Made by a program: the position numbers and the translations under genes. A stretch of DNA of 64,000 bases, from NCBI GenBank assembly GCA_007922225.1, contig ML679956.1, forward strand, positions 79,031,554 through 79,095,553, given 5' to 3'. How positions within the stretch are numbered: position 1 is the first letter of the stretch; each line of letters begins with the position of its first letter. Positions 44,101-56,100 of the stretch are shown here, piece by piece. The notes below the pieces were generated by a model, which worked only from the letters and a program-made list of their open reading frames with translations, searched no databases and was not told the DNA's origin. Origin of the DNA: Emydura subglobosa. Its lineage: Eukaryota > Chordata > Testudines > Chelidae.

Positions 44101-47100
44101 GCATCGCCCAGAGCAGTGGGCATCCGGATCCCGAGTGAATGAATGGGAGGGTAGCTCCGGCAGCTCCTGCGTGGGACCTCGGAGGTGCTTGTTTGTTCCT
44201 CCCCAGCCAGCAAAGCCCTTCAATCCCACGTGCCCCACACATTCAGTGCCTGGCGCTGGAATGCAACCACCTCTGGGGTGAGCTGGGGTAGCGGCTTAAC
44301 AACACGCAGCAGCGCAACTCCCCGATTTAGGCCAGGAAGCGAAGGGACCTTTAGGGATGAATTGGAGGAGAGGAAGCCAAGGAAGTCGGCTGCTAAACGT
44401 CTCGGTGGGTTCCAAGGCAAAGTAGATTGTCCTCGGCCTGACCCAGCGCGGCAGTTTCTGTGCTCCCAGGGCAGACGCCTGCGCCTCGATCTAAACCTGC
44501 CTGGCTTTGGTGACCTCACATGTGCACGCTCACCCGACGAAAGCAGCTTCGAACCCGGGCGAGAGTGAACGGGCGGGGTGGGGGGCACCGGTTTAACGCA
44601 AAGGGCTTTTAAACACCTGCAAGGGGCCAGGGCCCCTCCGCGGACCTCCGAAGGCCGGGGCAGAGAGGACTGGCCTCAGGGCGAGACATCCCGCGAGATC
44701 ATCCTGGTGAGACGTGGAGGAGGTGGGAGGGCGGCAGAGCAGAGCAGGGGGGCTGGAAACCTGCAGGCTGAGTGGGATTTTCTCCCCCCCAAGGAGGTCA
44801 CTTCAATGCTGACTCACAGGGAAAAGCGTCAGCTGCTGACCCCTCAGCCCCACCCCGGGGGTCCCCTGCTTAGCTCCCAGGAGCACTGAGCTCCCAAAGC
44901 CAGCGAAAGCCCCTGCCCGCTCCATGCCGAATCAGCCGGCCTCCCCCCCGGGCCGCTCTGCCTTCAGCGGCAGGGCCCCGGTGGCAAGGGGGAGATCTCT
45001 GCGCCCGCAGTGCCGGCCTGACGGAGCCTCCCCCATCCTCTGTTCTGCTCCCCAGGTGACCGAGAACCCGGCCCTGGCCGCCCAGTTCGCCAGGAGGGTG
45101 CAGGCCCTGAGGGACAAAGTGCACTTCGGCTCGGTGCTGTTCTCCTGCCACGTCCGCAAGGTGAGGAGCCTGGCGCGGCTGGGCCCCTCGGGCGGCTGGG
45201 TCCCAGTCCCTCCTGCCACGGCCTGGACGCCACCCATCTCAGCCCCGCAGGCTCGGGGAGTGGCGGGATCCGGCAGCCGTTCTGGGCCCACCTGCTGTCC
45301 ATGGTGCTGATGGGCCATCTCGCCCCACACATCCCCTCCCCGGGGACCCCATCCTACCGGGTCCTCAGCACCCTTGTTTCTCTGAGCAGCCGGGGGTAGG
45401 GGGAAAGTCCTTCAGCACCGATCGGGATCGGGTGCCCGGGACAGCAGACCTCTGAGCGGCTGCTCCTGAGGGGGCAGGAGGGAACCCCCCGGCGGGGCTG
45501 GGGCACAGGGGATCTGGCAGGGAGCTGGGGACCCCGGGGCAAAGTCCTGCCTTCAGGCTGGCCTGGCTGCCTGCCTCTTGCTCAGGGGCCCTGCCTGTGT
45601 CTCCCCCACCTTGCAGATCAACCGCTTCAACAAGAGCAGGGACCGGGCCATCCTCGTCACGGACCAGCACCTCTACAAGCTGGAGCCCAGGAAGCAGTAC
45701 AAGGTGATGCGGGCCTGGCCTCTGAGCACGGTGAGCACACTGCCAGCGGGGCCGGCGGGCGCCAGTCACAGCCAGGGACTGGGGGAAAAGGGTTGCTCTG
45801 GCAGGGCCCCTGTCTGCAGCGAAGGGACGACAGCAGGGTGAGGGTCCCCGGGACAGCCCACCACGGTGCCCTGCTGGGACCCCTGTCCGGCCAAGAGGGG
45901 AGCTGAGCCTCCACGGCTCAGTCAGTCCGGGGTCTCTCTGCTGAGGCTGCAAGCCGGGGGCCCGGGAGTGTCTGTCAGGGGACACTTGGCTGTGGAAACA
46001 GACAACAGGCTCCTTACGTCAGCCAAGCAAGGGGGCCCCTAGGGGATCTCCCCCCACAGGAAAGCAAGGATGATGTTGGGAGAGCATAGGGTGCAGTCTG
46101 TCCTACCAGCACACAGCTCCTGGGGCGGGGCCAGCTGCTCAGAGCTATGCGGGCAGAGCAGAGAAAGAGAAGACACAGCTCGGCTGCTCTGTCTCCCTTC
46201 CAGTGCTGGTGGCAGCAGTGGGATTTCTCAAGCAGGGAGGTTGGGGACAGCGCTGCTGGAAGCTGATCTGGAAGCAGCTGGAAAATGCCGTACCATGGGC
46301 AAACCCCAGGCCTGGGTAATGATGAGGCAGGATCCCACTTGCCCATCCGTGTGCTGGGCGGAGAAGAGCAGGGAACAGCCGGAGCCACTGAAAGGAGCCA
46401 GCGTGGCGTGGCTGTGACCCAGCTCACCCACAACAGCCGCAAGACAGCGCTCAGACGCTGGCCTGTGCTCCCTAGCCACGACCTTCTGCAGTAGGCCTCT
46501 TCTCTCTCCGAGCTCCTCCGATCCCTGGGGGTTTGAAATGCTCGGGTCTTCCAGGATGCGGGGGCTGCACTGAGCCTCAATGACGCATCTTTGTCCCGGG
46601 ACCACCAGCGCTTCCAGCCCAGGGGTTAAATCAGGTGGTGACAAACCCAGGCCCCGGGTGGGTGAGGTTGATTGTTTGTCTTGCTGTAGCCCGCAGCAGA
46701 CCCATCTAGGAGCTAGCCCCCGTCTAAAAGCCTGTTGTGCCAGGCACTGTACAGACAGAACCAAAAGACAGGTTGTAAGCTGGCTGGGGAAAGGTCTCTC
46801 TAATAGTCTCACTTTGCCCTGTGCTAATGATCTCCAAGAGATCATCGACAAACCCTCACAGTCGCCAGGAGCAGGGGGAAGTGTCAGCAGGCCCATTTCC
46901 CAGATGGGGAAACTAAGTCACAGAGCGGGGGGGAAAGGGGGGAGGGACATGCCTAGGGTCAATGACAGAGCTGGGAATAGCGCCACGGTCCCCTGACACC
47001 ATGAGTCACCCTGGCTCCAGGCCGTGTGGAGAAGCTGACTCCCCCGTCACACTCTCCTGGGAAGGCTGCCCTCTCTTGAAGGATGTTCTCTGATGACTGG

Positions 47101-50100
47101 CACCTGAATGGGCGCGGGGAGCTCCCAGATCTCGCTCCCTGGCTCCTGTGCCACCCGTCCCTGTGGAATGGCCCCATTAGAGCTGGGATCCATGGGCTCT
47201 GTTGGCTGCCAGGAGGCGGCGGATGGCTCCGGTCCCACCACTCACGCCCCGTGGTCCCTGACTGCCATCAGGCAGGGCCGAGATTAAAGGCGAGAGGCCG
47301 GCGCAGCACAGCAGGGCCCCGAATCGGCCGGGCTGACGTTCAAAAAAAGCCCCAAATGTTCAAAAATCACAAGACAGGCCTGCCTGGCTCTGCAGCTTGG
47401 GGCCCGGGGGGCGTGCCAGGATCACCTGGGCATCGCTCAACAAATCAATTCCCTGCCACCGCAGGGGCCGGCGGCCTTGGTGCACCTCAGTCCCTCCTGG
47501 GCTCTGCATAATCACGTGACTCCGGGAGCTGGGGATGCAAGAGAAGCATCAGGCCCCACGAAGTTCATGATAAAAGCCCAGGAGCTGGGCAGGGGATAGT
47601 TCTGCGCTTGCAGGGCGACCCATCAGGTCTCTTGGGCCTCAGTACGGGGCTTTGGCTGATCTGCGGGGAGGTGCCTCGTCTCTGGGCATGACGTGATCTG
47701 GGGGCGATGACATCGGCCGGATCGTGACACGTCTCCTCTCAACAGCCAATCAGAATACAGAATCAGCTCCAGGCGCTGCAAACGCTAGCCAAGTTGCCGT
47801 CCCATTGGCCAATGCGGTGACTGGTTGCGGGCGGGCTTAGGAAAGGAAAGACCAATAGCAGTGTCCGACTCCCAGCTGCCACCCCGCCCTTTGCCCCCTG
47901 GTGGCCGTGGGGGGGGGGAATCGCACCCTGCCGCCTGCGTTAGCCCCGGGGCAGGCGGTATCACTGTTTTTCACTAACCCTGGGCACTCTTGTGCTGTGC
48001 AGGTGACGGGGGTGAGCGTGACCAGCTGCCAAGACCAGCTGGTGGTGTTCCACACCCAGAACCACGACGACCTGGCCATCTGCTTCCATAAGATGCAGCC
48101 GGAGGAGGACAACCGGGTCGGGGAGCTGGTGGGGGTGCTGGTGAACCACTTCAAAACGTGAGTGATGACGTCGGTACAAGACACGGGACGGGACGAGGCG
48201 GGAGGGGGGTCAGGGCATGGCTGGCTCAGGGTGTGGATGGGAAAACCCAGTGGTGTGAGGCCTCTCCCCTAGGAGTCCCCCCGCCATGGCCTGGTACGGA
48301 CGGAAGTGCTGCCCTGTCGATCGGCTATAAAGCGGGACCGAGACTCTTTGCGATGGTTACAGATGTTGTGGTGTTTTAGGGATCTGTCCCCCAGAGTCCA
48401 AGTCAAAAAATTACATTCCCCTTGAGGTCTCCTCTTGATACTCTAGCCTATACTCTTCCTGTCCCAACATGGGGTGTAGCTATCGCTGTGTGCTGCTGAG
48501 CAGCTGCTGTGTTCCACCCCAGAGGTGGTGGCATTTCAGCACTGAGTGGCGCGGCAGGACTCCAGTACCGTATGTCGCCAATAATTCTGGGGCGTAGCCC
48601 CCTCAGAGGGTAGCTAGGGCCGGGGTTAAGTGCTTGGCTTGGCCCAGGAGAAGCCTGTGATTGATAGCAGCTTCCTATGGAAGAAGGAACTGACCAGTCT
48701 GTCTCTTGGCTTGCACGGGCTGCTGCGCCCATGGGTGACAGGAGCTCTGGCCCCAGGGGCTCGTTCAGACTCTGGCTGGCTTCCCAGACAAACGACCGTT
48801 GGCCAGTCGCGGTCACAGGGTGACTCGTGGTGACGGGCTGTGGATCTGAGCTGCACCCGTCAATTATCTGGCCATAATGGCTCCGGGGCGAAGGTGCTGG
48901 GCGTGAAATCCACTGGGGTTTCCCCGCAGGTGTTCAGACCCTGCTCGCGGTGGCTTTGGCCTGGCTTATACAGCGTGTTGTTGGAGGAGAGGATCGCAGG
49001 GCCCCCCTTCTGGCTCCGTAGTCCACATCCCACTAACTGGCGTCCGGGGGGAATTCAAACCCACAACCGAGAGTCGAAAGGCCCGTTACCAGTCCCGGGA
49101 GTCCCCCGGCCCGTAGCGGAGGGAGCGCTTCTGCGCTGGCTGGGCGAGGAGCACCGGTCCTGATCCTGCACCGGTCCAGAGGGGCTCCATTGACGGAGAC
49201 GCTGCAGACTGATCCCGGGCTGAAGGGGGGCTGTGTCTGCTGGCGGCGCTTGTTAGCGGGCTGGGGGCAGGCGGGGGGCATGCACGCTGAGGGGGAACAG
49301 GCTGCGCTGCACCAGGGCCTCTTTCGCAGCCTGATCTCCGGAGCAGGCATTGTGCAGAGGCACGCGAGCTCAGTGCAGCCGGCAGCTGTCACGGCCACGA
49401 GCCGCGAGGCTCCCAGCTGGGCCCAGGCTGTGGGGGGCGGGATCGGAGCCGTTTCTCCTGACCTTGCCGGCCCCCGCCACTGTGATGCAAAGCAGGAACC
49501 AGAGCCAGCTGGGGGGGGGGGATGCATTTAGCTGCAGGGTGCCCTGCCTCAGATGCTCCGTCCCGCCGCCAGGGGGTCAGCGAGCTTCCTGGCCGGCTGT
49601 GCGTGTTAAAGCCCGTGGGCACCTCCAGGCTGGGCTTGGAGGCTCGTGTCCCCAAGCACGTGCGTCCCCGTGGCCATGTTATCGAGCGTGCTCCAGTGGC
49701 TGAGGCCTGGGTGCGTGCAGGGGCCGGAGTGTGACTGCGGCGGGGGGGCCGCGGGAGGCAGCTCGCCCCCTTGGCGGGGCGGATCCGCGGCTGAGCTGAG
49801 GGAGGGGTTGCGGGACAGGCAGACGCTGGGGGTCCCGCTCTCCCCGTGCCTGGCCGGAGAGAGGCTGCGAAACAGGCCGGGGGCCGTGCTGCGGGGCGGA
49901 GGCGGGAGGGGCGCGGCGCGGCGCCGGGGGCACGGCTGACCCCCGCAGCGCCGGCTCCGCACCGACAGCCCGTCCCGCTGCCCGCGCCGGCGCCAGATGG
50001 ACGCCGGTCTGCCAGAGCCCCCAGCGGATTGACCGAGGGCGGAGCGTGGAGTGGGGGGGCTGGGGGCGAGCGGGCGCCATCTGCTCTCGGCAGCTGCTGG

Positions 50101-53100
50101 CACAGGCCCGCCCAGACGCAGGGAAGAAAAGAGCCGCCTGTGCCGGGAAGGGGGGGTTCTGGGCACTGCCCCCCCCCCCCCCCCGGCAGCACTGTCACAA
50201 AGTGGACTGTGGGGAATTATTGCACCCCACGTGGGTCCCCAGACGGTATCTCCACTCCCAGGGGAGGGCCTTCTTAAAGGGCCAGCACCACCCGTGTGGT
50301 GGGGCGGGGGAGACGCACAGAGGGGTCAGAGTGGCGGCCGCGGCTGGACTTTCCTGGAGGCGGGCAGACTGCCGCGGGGTTGCGGGGCAGACCCCCAGCT
50401 CATCCCTGCCCCAGTCCCAGAGCACCCAGCTGCTCCCTTTCCCTCCCTGGCCCGGTGCAGCGTGGGCCCAGGAGCAGGCAGCCCCACACCGACGGACCTC
50501 AGGCCAGGCCAGGCCTGGTGGGCTGTGCCTATTACACCCCCCTACCCGCCCCCAAACCCCCTAGTCCTTCCCGGAGCGCCTGGCCCACGAACCCTGCCGG
50601 GAGCTGGGCGGCTGCAGGCCGGGCCCTCTGAAATCAGCGGCTTTTCCCACTGCCCTGGCGCAAGCATCCCACTGCCCTGGGCCCGGTCCAGAGGGGTGCG
50701 GCATGGCAGGGGAGGGCCCTGCACCCTGGGGCGGTGCAAAGCCCACGCGGCAGGGCTGGGAGAAGGGGTAAGTTCCCCTGGCTCTATTGCCCCGTGGGGA
50801 GGCTGGGGCTGTCTCCTGGCCAGGCACAGGCACGGGAGTATTCTGAGGTGCCAGGGTCCCACACAAGGATCCCAAAGCGTTGGCCGTTCCCTCTTCCTCC
50901 CAGCATGGCCCTCAGCCAGCTGGTGCCGGTGGCTACTAGGTATTGAGCGACTCTGGAATTCTACCCTGGCCCCCCCAGGAAAGTCGCTGCCCCCTCTTGG
51001 GTGATGTAATGCAGCAGGGGTAAGGCTGGTGGCTGTGCTGCCCCGGGAAGGCTGGCGGTGGGGATTACTGGTGGTGAGCGCTTTGTTCGTCCCCCCGGGA
51101 AGCGCCCGGTGTTGTGGGGGGCAGGACGTCGGCGGAGTGGCCCCGTGACCCGATCCAGCACGGCGCCTCCCCTGATTATCAGCCGTTTCTAAAGGCCCAA
51201 GCTGCTATGAGCCCCTCCACCTTTCCCGGCCAAGCCCCAAGCAGCTGAGACACTCCCCGCCACAAGGGTGCCGTCCTCGCCTCGCTGGGAGCCCTGGCTT
51301 CTGGAACGTCTTTTAGACTTGAAATTAGACGCAGGTTTCTAACCATCAGAGGAGTGAAGTCCTGGAACAGCCTCCGAAGGGGAGCAGTGGGGGCAAGAAA
51401 CCGAGCTGGCTTCAAAACTGAGCTCGATAAGTGTATGGAGGGGACGGTCTGATGGCAATTGACTGATCTTTGACTGCTGGGGTAGATATGCCTGTGATGG
51501 GATGTTAGATGGGGGGGTTCTGAGTTATTACAGAGAATTCTTTCGTGGGTGTCTGGCTGGTGAGTCTTGCCCACATGCTCAGGGTTTAACTGATCACCAT
51601 ATTTGGGGTCAGGAATGAATTTTCCCCCAGAGAAGATTGGCAGAGGCCCTGGGGTTTTTTCACCTTCCTCTGTAGCTTGGGACACGGCTCACTTGCTGGT
51701 GGATTGTCTGTATCTTAAAGTCTTTAAACCATGATTTGAGGACTTGAATCACTCAGTCCTAGGTCAGGGTCTATCACAGGAGTGGGTGGGGGAGGTTCTG
51801 TGGCCTGCGTTGGGCAGGTCAGACTAGATGGTCATATTGGGGCCTTCTGACCTTAGTGTCTATGGGTCTATGAGTCATCTGCCGAGGGTGCAGGTACCAG
51901 GTCAGTTCCCTACACACGCACACACATACACGCATACACACACGCACACAGCCTACCGCGAGCTGCCGCTGGGTGGGTCAGAAGATCAGCCGGTGACATC
52001 CTGGAGGAGATCCAGGGGAACCCAAGCCTGGTTTCCCTGCTGGAGCTGGGGGGGGGGCTTTACCCAAGGTTTGCTCCCTGGGACACTGTGGCCCTGGGGA
52101 AGAGCTGGGTCGCCAGGCGCTCTTGGAGAAGTGGGCGGCTGAGGTGCTTGGCCGAGGAGCTGGCCTTGGTGCTGAACGTTGGCCTTGGCACAGACTCGGC
52201 CCTGGAGGTGGGCCAGAGGAACCGGCCCTGGGGTGTGGAAACTGTTCCCTGTGGCCCCGTGTGAAAGATCTTCTGGTGAAAGTGTTTCCGCGCCTTCCTG
52301 GGAGAGCCTGTTCCCAGGCTCAGGTCTCCTGACATGGCTGTCCTCCTCTGAATGGCCTCTCACACGCCTCCCTGCGTGATCCCTCCTTCCTTGGGCTGTA
52401 CCGCCTTCCAACGGGGATATCCCGTCCCCCGGCCAAGAATAGGGGCTAGCTAGCAGCACCAGCCAAGCCCGGCTTCTCCCTGGTCCCAGCGACATCATGC
52501 CAGGTGGCCCCTCCTTTGATCTAGCAGCTGGGATGACTGGAAAGGTGGACAAGGGCTTTAGCTTTCTCCTTCCACGCTCGCAGCCCATGGCCAGGTTGCA
52601 GCGGCAGGAGAAGGCGGGACGCACCCCCCGCCAGCACAGCTGCCTGGCATGTTTCTGCCCCGCAAGGCGCTGGGGAGGCTTCGTATCCCTGAGCCTTTTT
52701 CCGGCACATCCGACACTGTGACTTGATCGACCAGGGTCTGATCCGTGCGACCTCCCGCGGTCAGATCTTCCCGGGAGGGCACAGAAACTTGGATGGAGCT
52801 CGGAATCCGGCCAGGTGGCCACCGCCACCGTCTCCATCTTCTGCAAGGGGCTATCGAGGCAGGGGTGGACGACAGGACACGAGGCCTGGAGTCAGGACCA
52901 TGGACTTGGGCAAGTCACTTAACTGCCTCCATTTCCTCCTCTTGAAAGGGGGATGATGATGGTTATTGCCCTCCCGCTTTGTAAACGGCTTTGAGATCCC
53001 CAGAAGACAGGAACTATGGGAGCCCTTCCCGTGGCTGCGCCTGCCTAGCAGTGGGAGGGTCACCCCTGAACGAAGCCTCCCAATCCCAGTCTGCCTTGTC

Positions 53101-56100
53101 TCCCAAGGGAATGAGATGCTCTGAATACTGCAGGGGCTAAGCCCACCCCCCGCCAGTGGGGGGGGAGTGTAGGACGGGGAGCTGGGGGGTCGTCTGGTTT
53201 CCATCCCCAGCTCTGCCACCAATTCCCCTCTGTAGCTTTGGGCAAGTCAGTTCATCGCTTTGTGCCTCAGTTTCCCCCTCTATGAAATGGGAATGTAGCA
53301 TCTCCATAGAAGAGCTCTTGGACTCTCCAGGCCATCCCCCGGAGTCTGGTGCATGGTCGCGCCCTACAGAGCATTTGCTCACTCTAGGGCTATCTGTCTG
53401 GGGGTTATTCTGCCCCACAACCTGATCAATCTCAGGCCAGGTGCACAGTGAGATTTTACCCACTGGTGCCAGCCCCAGCCCAGCCCAGGCCTCAGCCAGC
53501 GCGACAAGCTGCAGCAGACTGGCTGAGTGTGAAGCCTCATTAATGATTTCTGCGCCCAGGCAGGGATCACGCGTTCACTGCCCCTGCCTGGCTGCATGGG
53601 GAGGGCAGGGCAGGGGGGTAGGAAATGAGTGTCCCACTGGCCTGGCATTGCACCAGCCTACCCATGGACTAAGGGGGCAGGGCCAGATCTTTCCCCATGC
53701 CCCACTGCTGCCCCTATGTCCCCCTCCCCCACGCCTCCCCATGAAGGTGGCTGCCCCTTTAAGAGTCCCCGCAGCTGCTCCGCTCCTGGCTCTCATTTGC
53801 ATCTGAGTCCTGTCTCTTTTGTCCTGCCTTAATAGCTACCTCGCTGCCTCCCCATCCTGCCCCGCGCTGCACAGCTGCGGCTCCCTAGCTGCCCCTCCCC
53901 CATGCCACCCCGGCCCCACACATGCCCACGGCATTGCAGCGTGTCCCAGAATAACCCTCCGCGCAGGCTTTTCTCCCCGGCGTCCAAGCGCCCCCGCTGC
54001 CTCCCTCCTCTTCGGATCCCCACCCAGCTCAGATCTCAAAGCGCGGTATGCAGCAGGTCAGCATCGTCAACCCCATTTTGCAGGTGGGGAAACTGAGGCA
54101 CAAAGGGGTTGTGACTGGCCCAGGGTCACCCAGTGGGGCCAGTGGCAGAACCAGGGGTTGACCACAGGTCTCCTGAGTCCTGGCCCCAGGCTCCAGCCAC
54201 TAGGCCGCGCTGCTTTAGGCCTTCAGGTCTGACGGCAGAAGAAGGCCTCTCCGGGCTGGGCATGGCTATCCGTCTGGAAGTGAAACCTCCCATGGCCCTT
54301 TTCTTGTTAGTGTTGTCGCATGATGAGTGCAGGAGACAGCCTCAGGACTCCTGGGTGCCAGGGCGCATGATCGCTGCTGTCCCGGCTGGCTGGAGAAATG
54401 ACACTTCCCGTTCCCTGTAACGTCTCCCAGCTGAAGATTGCAGAGCATTCTACGGTCCCCAGCTCAGCCTCAGCGCGCCCCTGTGAGGGCAGGTGTCAGT
54501 CTCCCCTTTTGGCAGATGGGGAAACTGAGGCAGGGAGCGACCAAGTGGTTTGGCCAAAGCTCCAGACCTCGTAGTTGGGAACAGTTGTATCCCAGGCCTC
54601 TCTTCCATGCATTGGCTCCCTCCCCCCACTCCAGATCTCACTGTTCCCCCGAGCCGTCACCCCCCACCACGCCCGGTCTGCTTTGTGTGCTACAGCCCCC
54701 ACGTGCCTGTGATGTTCCGCAACCGGGAGGGTATTTCCCGGAGGCCTTGGGGCCCGCTAGCTTGCCCAGCACCGCATCCAGGCCCCGCACTGGCTCTGGG
54801 GTCACCTGGGACTTGAGGTTCCAGACCGGGGCTCTCGGCCGTGGGGTCAGGAACAGGTTTCAGGGGTCCCACCATGGTAAATGGGGAGCGGGGGAGCCGG
54901 CTCCAGAAATGGCTGAGCCGCTAGACGTCGGCGTGGGGTGATGTGGGCGCAGTGGCTCTAAACCAGGTGGGGCAGGGAGGAGCAGAATGCAGTCAGAGGC
55001 AGAATGCGGCGGCACGTGCCAGGCTCTGTAACGGGGGGCGAGGGGAGGACAGGTCCAGCCGGGTGGGCCCGGCACACTCAGCAGTTGGTGCAGAAGGGGC
55101 CCAGCTGGTGTCCCACTTTGCAGATGGCTGGGAGCCCGGAGACGGTTGCTAGGTAACTGCAGGATAGCTCGTTAACAGCTGAGGCTAAATAATGAGCTGG
55201 GGGAGAAAATAGCGCGGGAGCGAGGGGAGGTGTCAAGGTGAGCGAGGGGAGGGGGAACGCAGCCCGTCTGGGGCGCTCAGCCAGGCCCCGCCGGCTCGGT
55301 CTGCAGCCCGGTGTCAGAGCCGCTGTCCCCGCTTGTGGCCGTCCAGGGCGGGAGAAAGGCCCCGGGGGACGGAGAGGTAAAGAGGTGTCAGATGCCACAG
55401 TGATGGGCAGGCCAGGCAGAGTGAGGCTGGGTGCGGCGCCAGGCAGGTCCCAGCCCAGGATGGCATTGCAGAGGGCAGCAGCTTTGCTGGCAGCCCCAGG
55501 CTGGGTTAAGTCACGGTGAGGCCCGGGGCATGCACCCCTCCAAGGTTCGCCCCTCGCCAGCGGCAGGGGCAGGGGCCGGAGCCAGGAGCCGTCCCCGCCA
55601 GCAGCATTGGCTGGGCAGAGTCCTAAGGACCCCAGAGCCTGTCTCCTGCCCGGGCGCTGCCAGCTGTAAGGCGGGGGCGCGGGCAGACAAGGTGTGAGGC
55701 GCAGGCTGTCTGTTTCTGTGGCAACCTGGCGCCGTGCTGTGCTGGAAGAGCTGGGCGCCGCGGCGCCACTTCCCTCGCCGGGGTTCTGGGGCCCCGATCC
55801 AGCTCCCGTGGACGTCACCGGGAGTGTTCAAGGGCAGCAGGAGCAGAGCTCGCTCTGACCATCAACAGGATGAGCGTGGAGCTGTGGGACGAGGGGAGGG
55901 GGTGCCCCACCACGTCAGGCCCCTGGAGGCGGGGGTGGCAGGGACTCTTGGATCAGGAGGGCCGGGCTCACCTCCCAGCAGGGGGCCATCACTTGGCACC
56001 TTCACGGTAAATCTGGCCAGGCCCTGGAGCTCTCGCTGGAAGGGGCGTCCCTGCACTGGCCTCAGGAAACGGTCCGGGGGGAAGTATCTGGGGCGTTTCC

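Larger units (their letters stand above)
42444..45055. other. MYO1G intron 18 (2.6 kb, with gap)
   Basis: Includes the 100-N gap, copy D (43168-43225) and copy E (44260-44330) of the dispersed short element in opposite orientations, and a TG-rich stretch at about 43795-44060. No exon is visible, but the gap could hide sequence. Confidence 0.7.
45731..48002. other. MYO1G intron 20 (2.3 kb)
   Basis: Holds an old SINE-type repeat at about 46725-46990 and a cluster of four CCAAT pentamers at 47746-47856. No exon seen. Confidence 0.7.
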
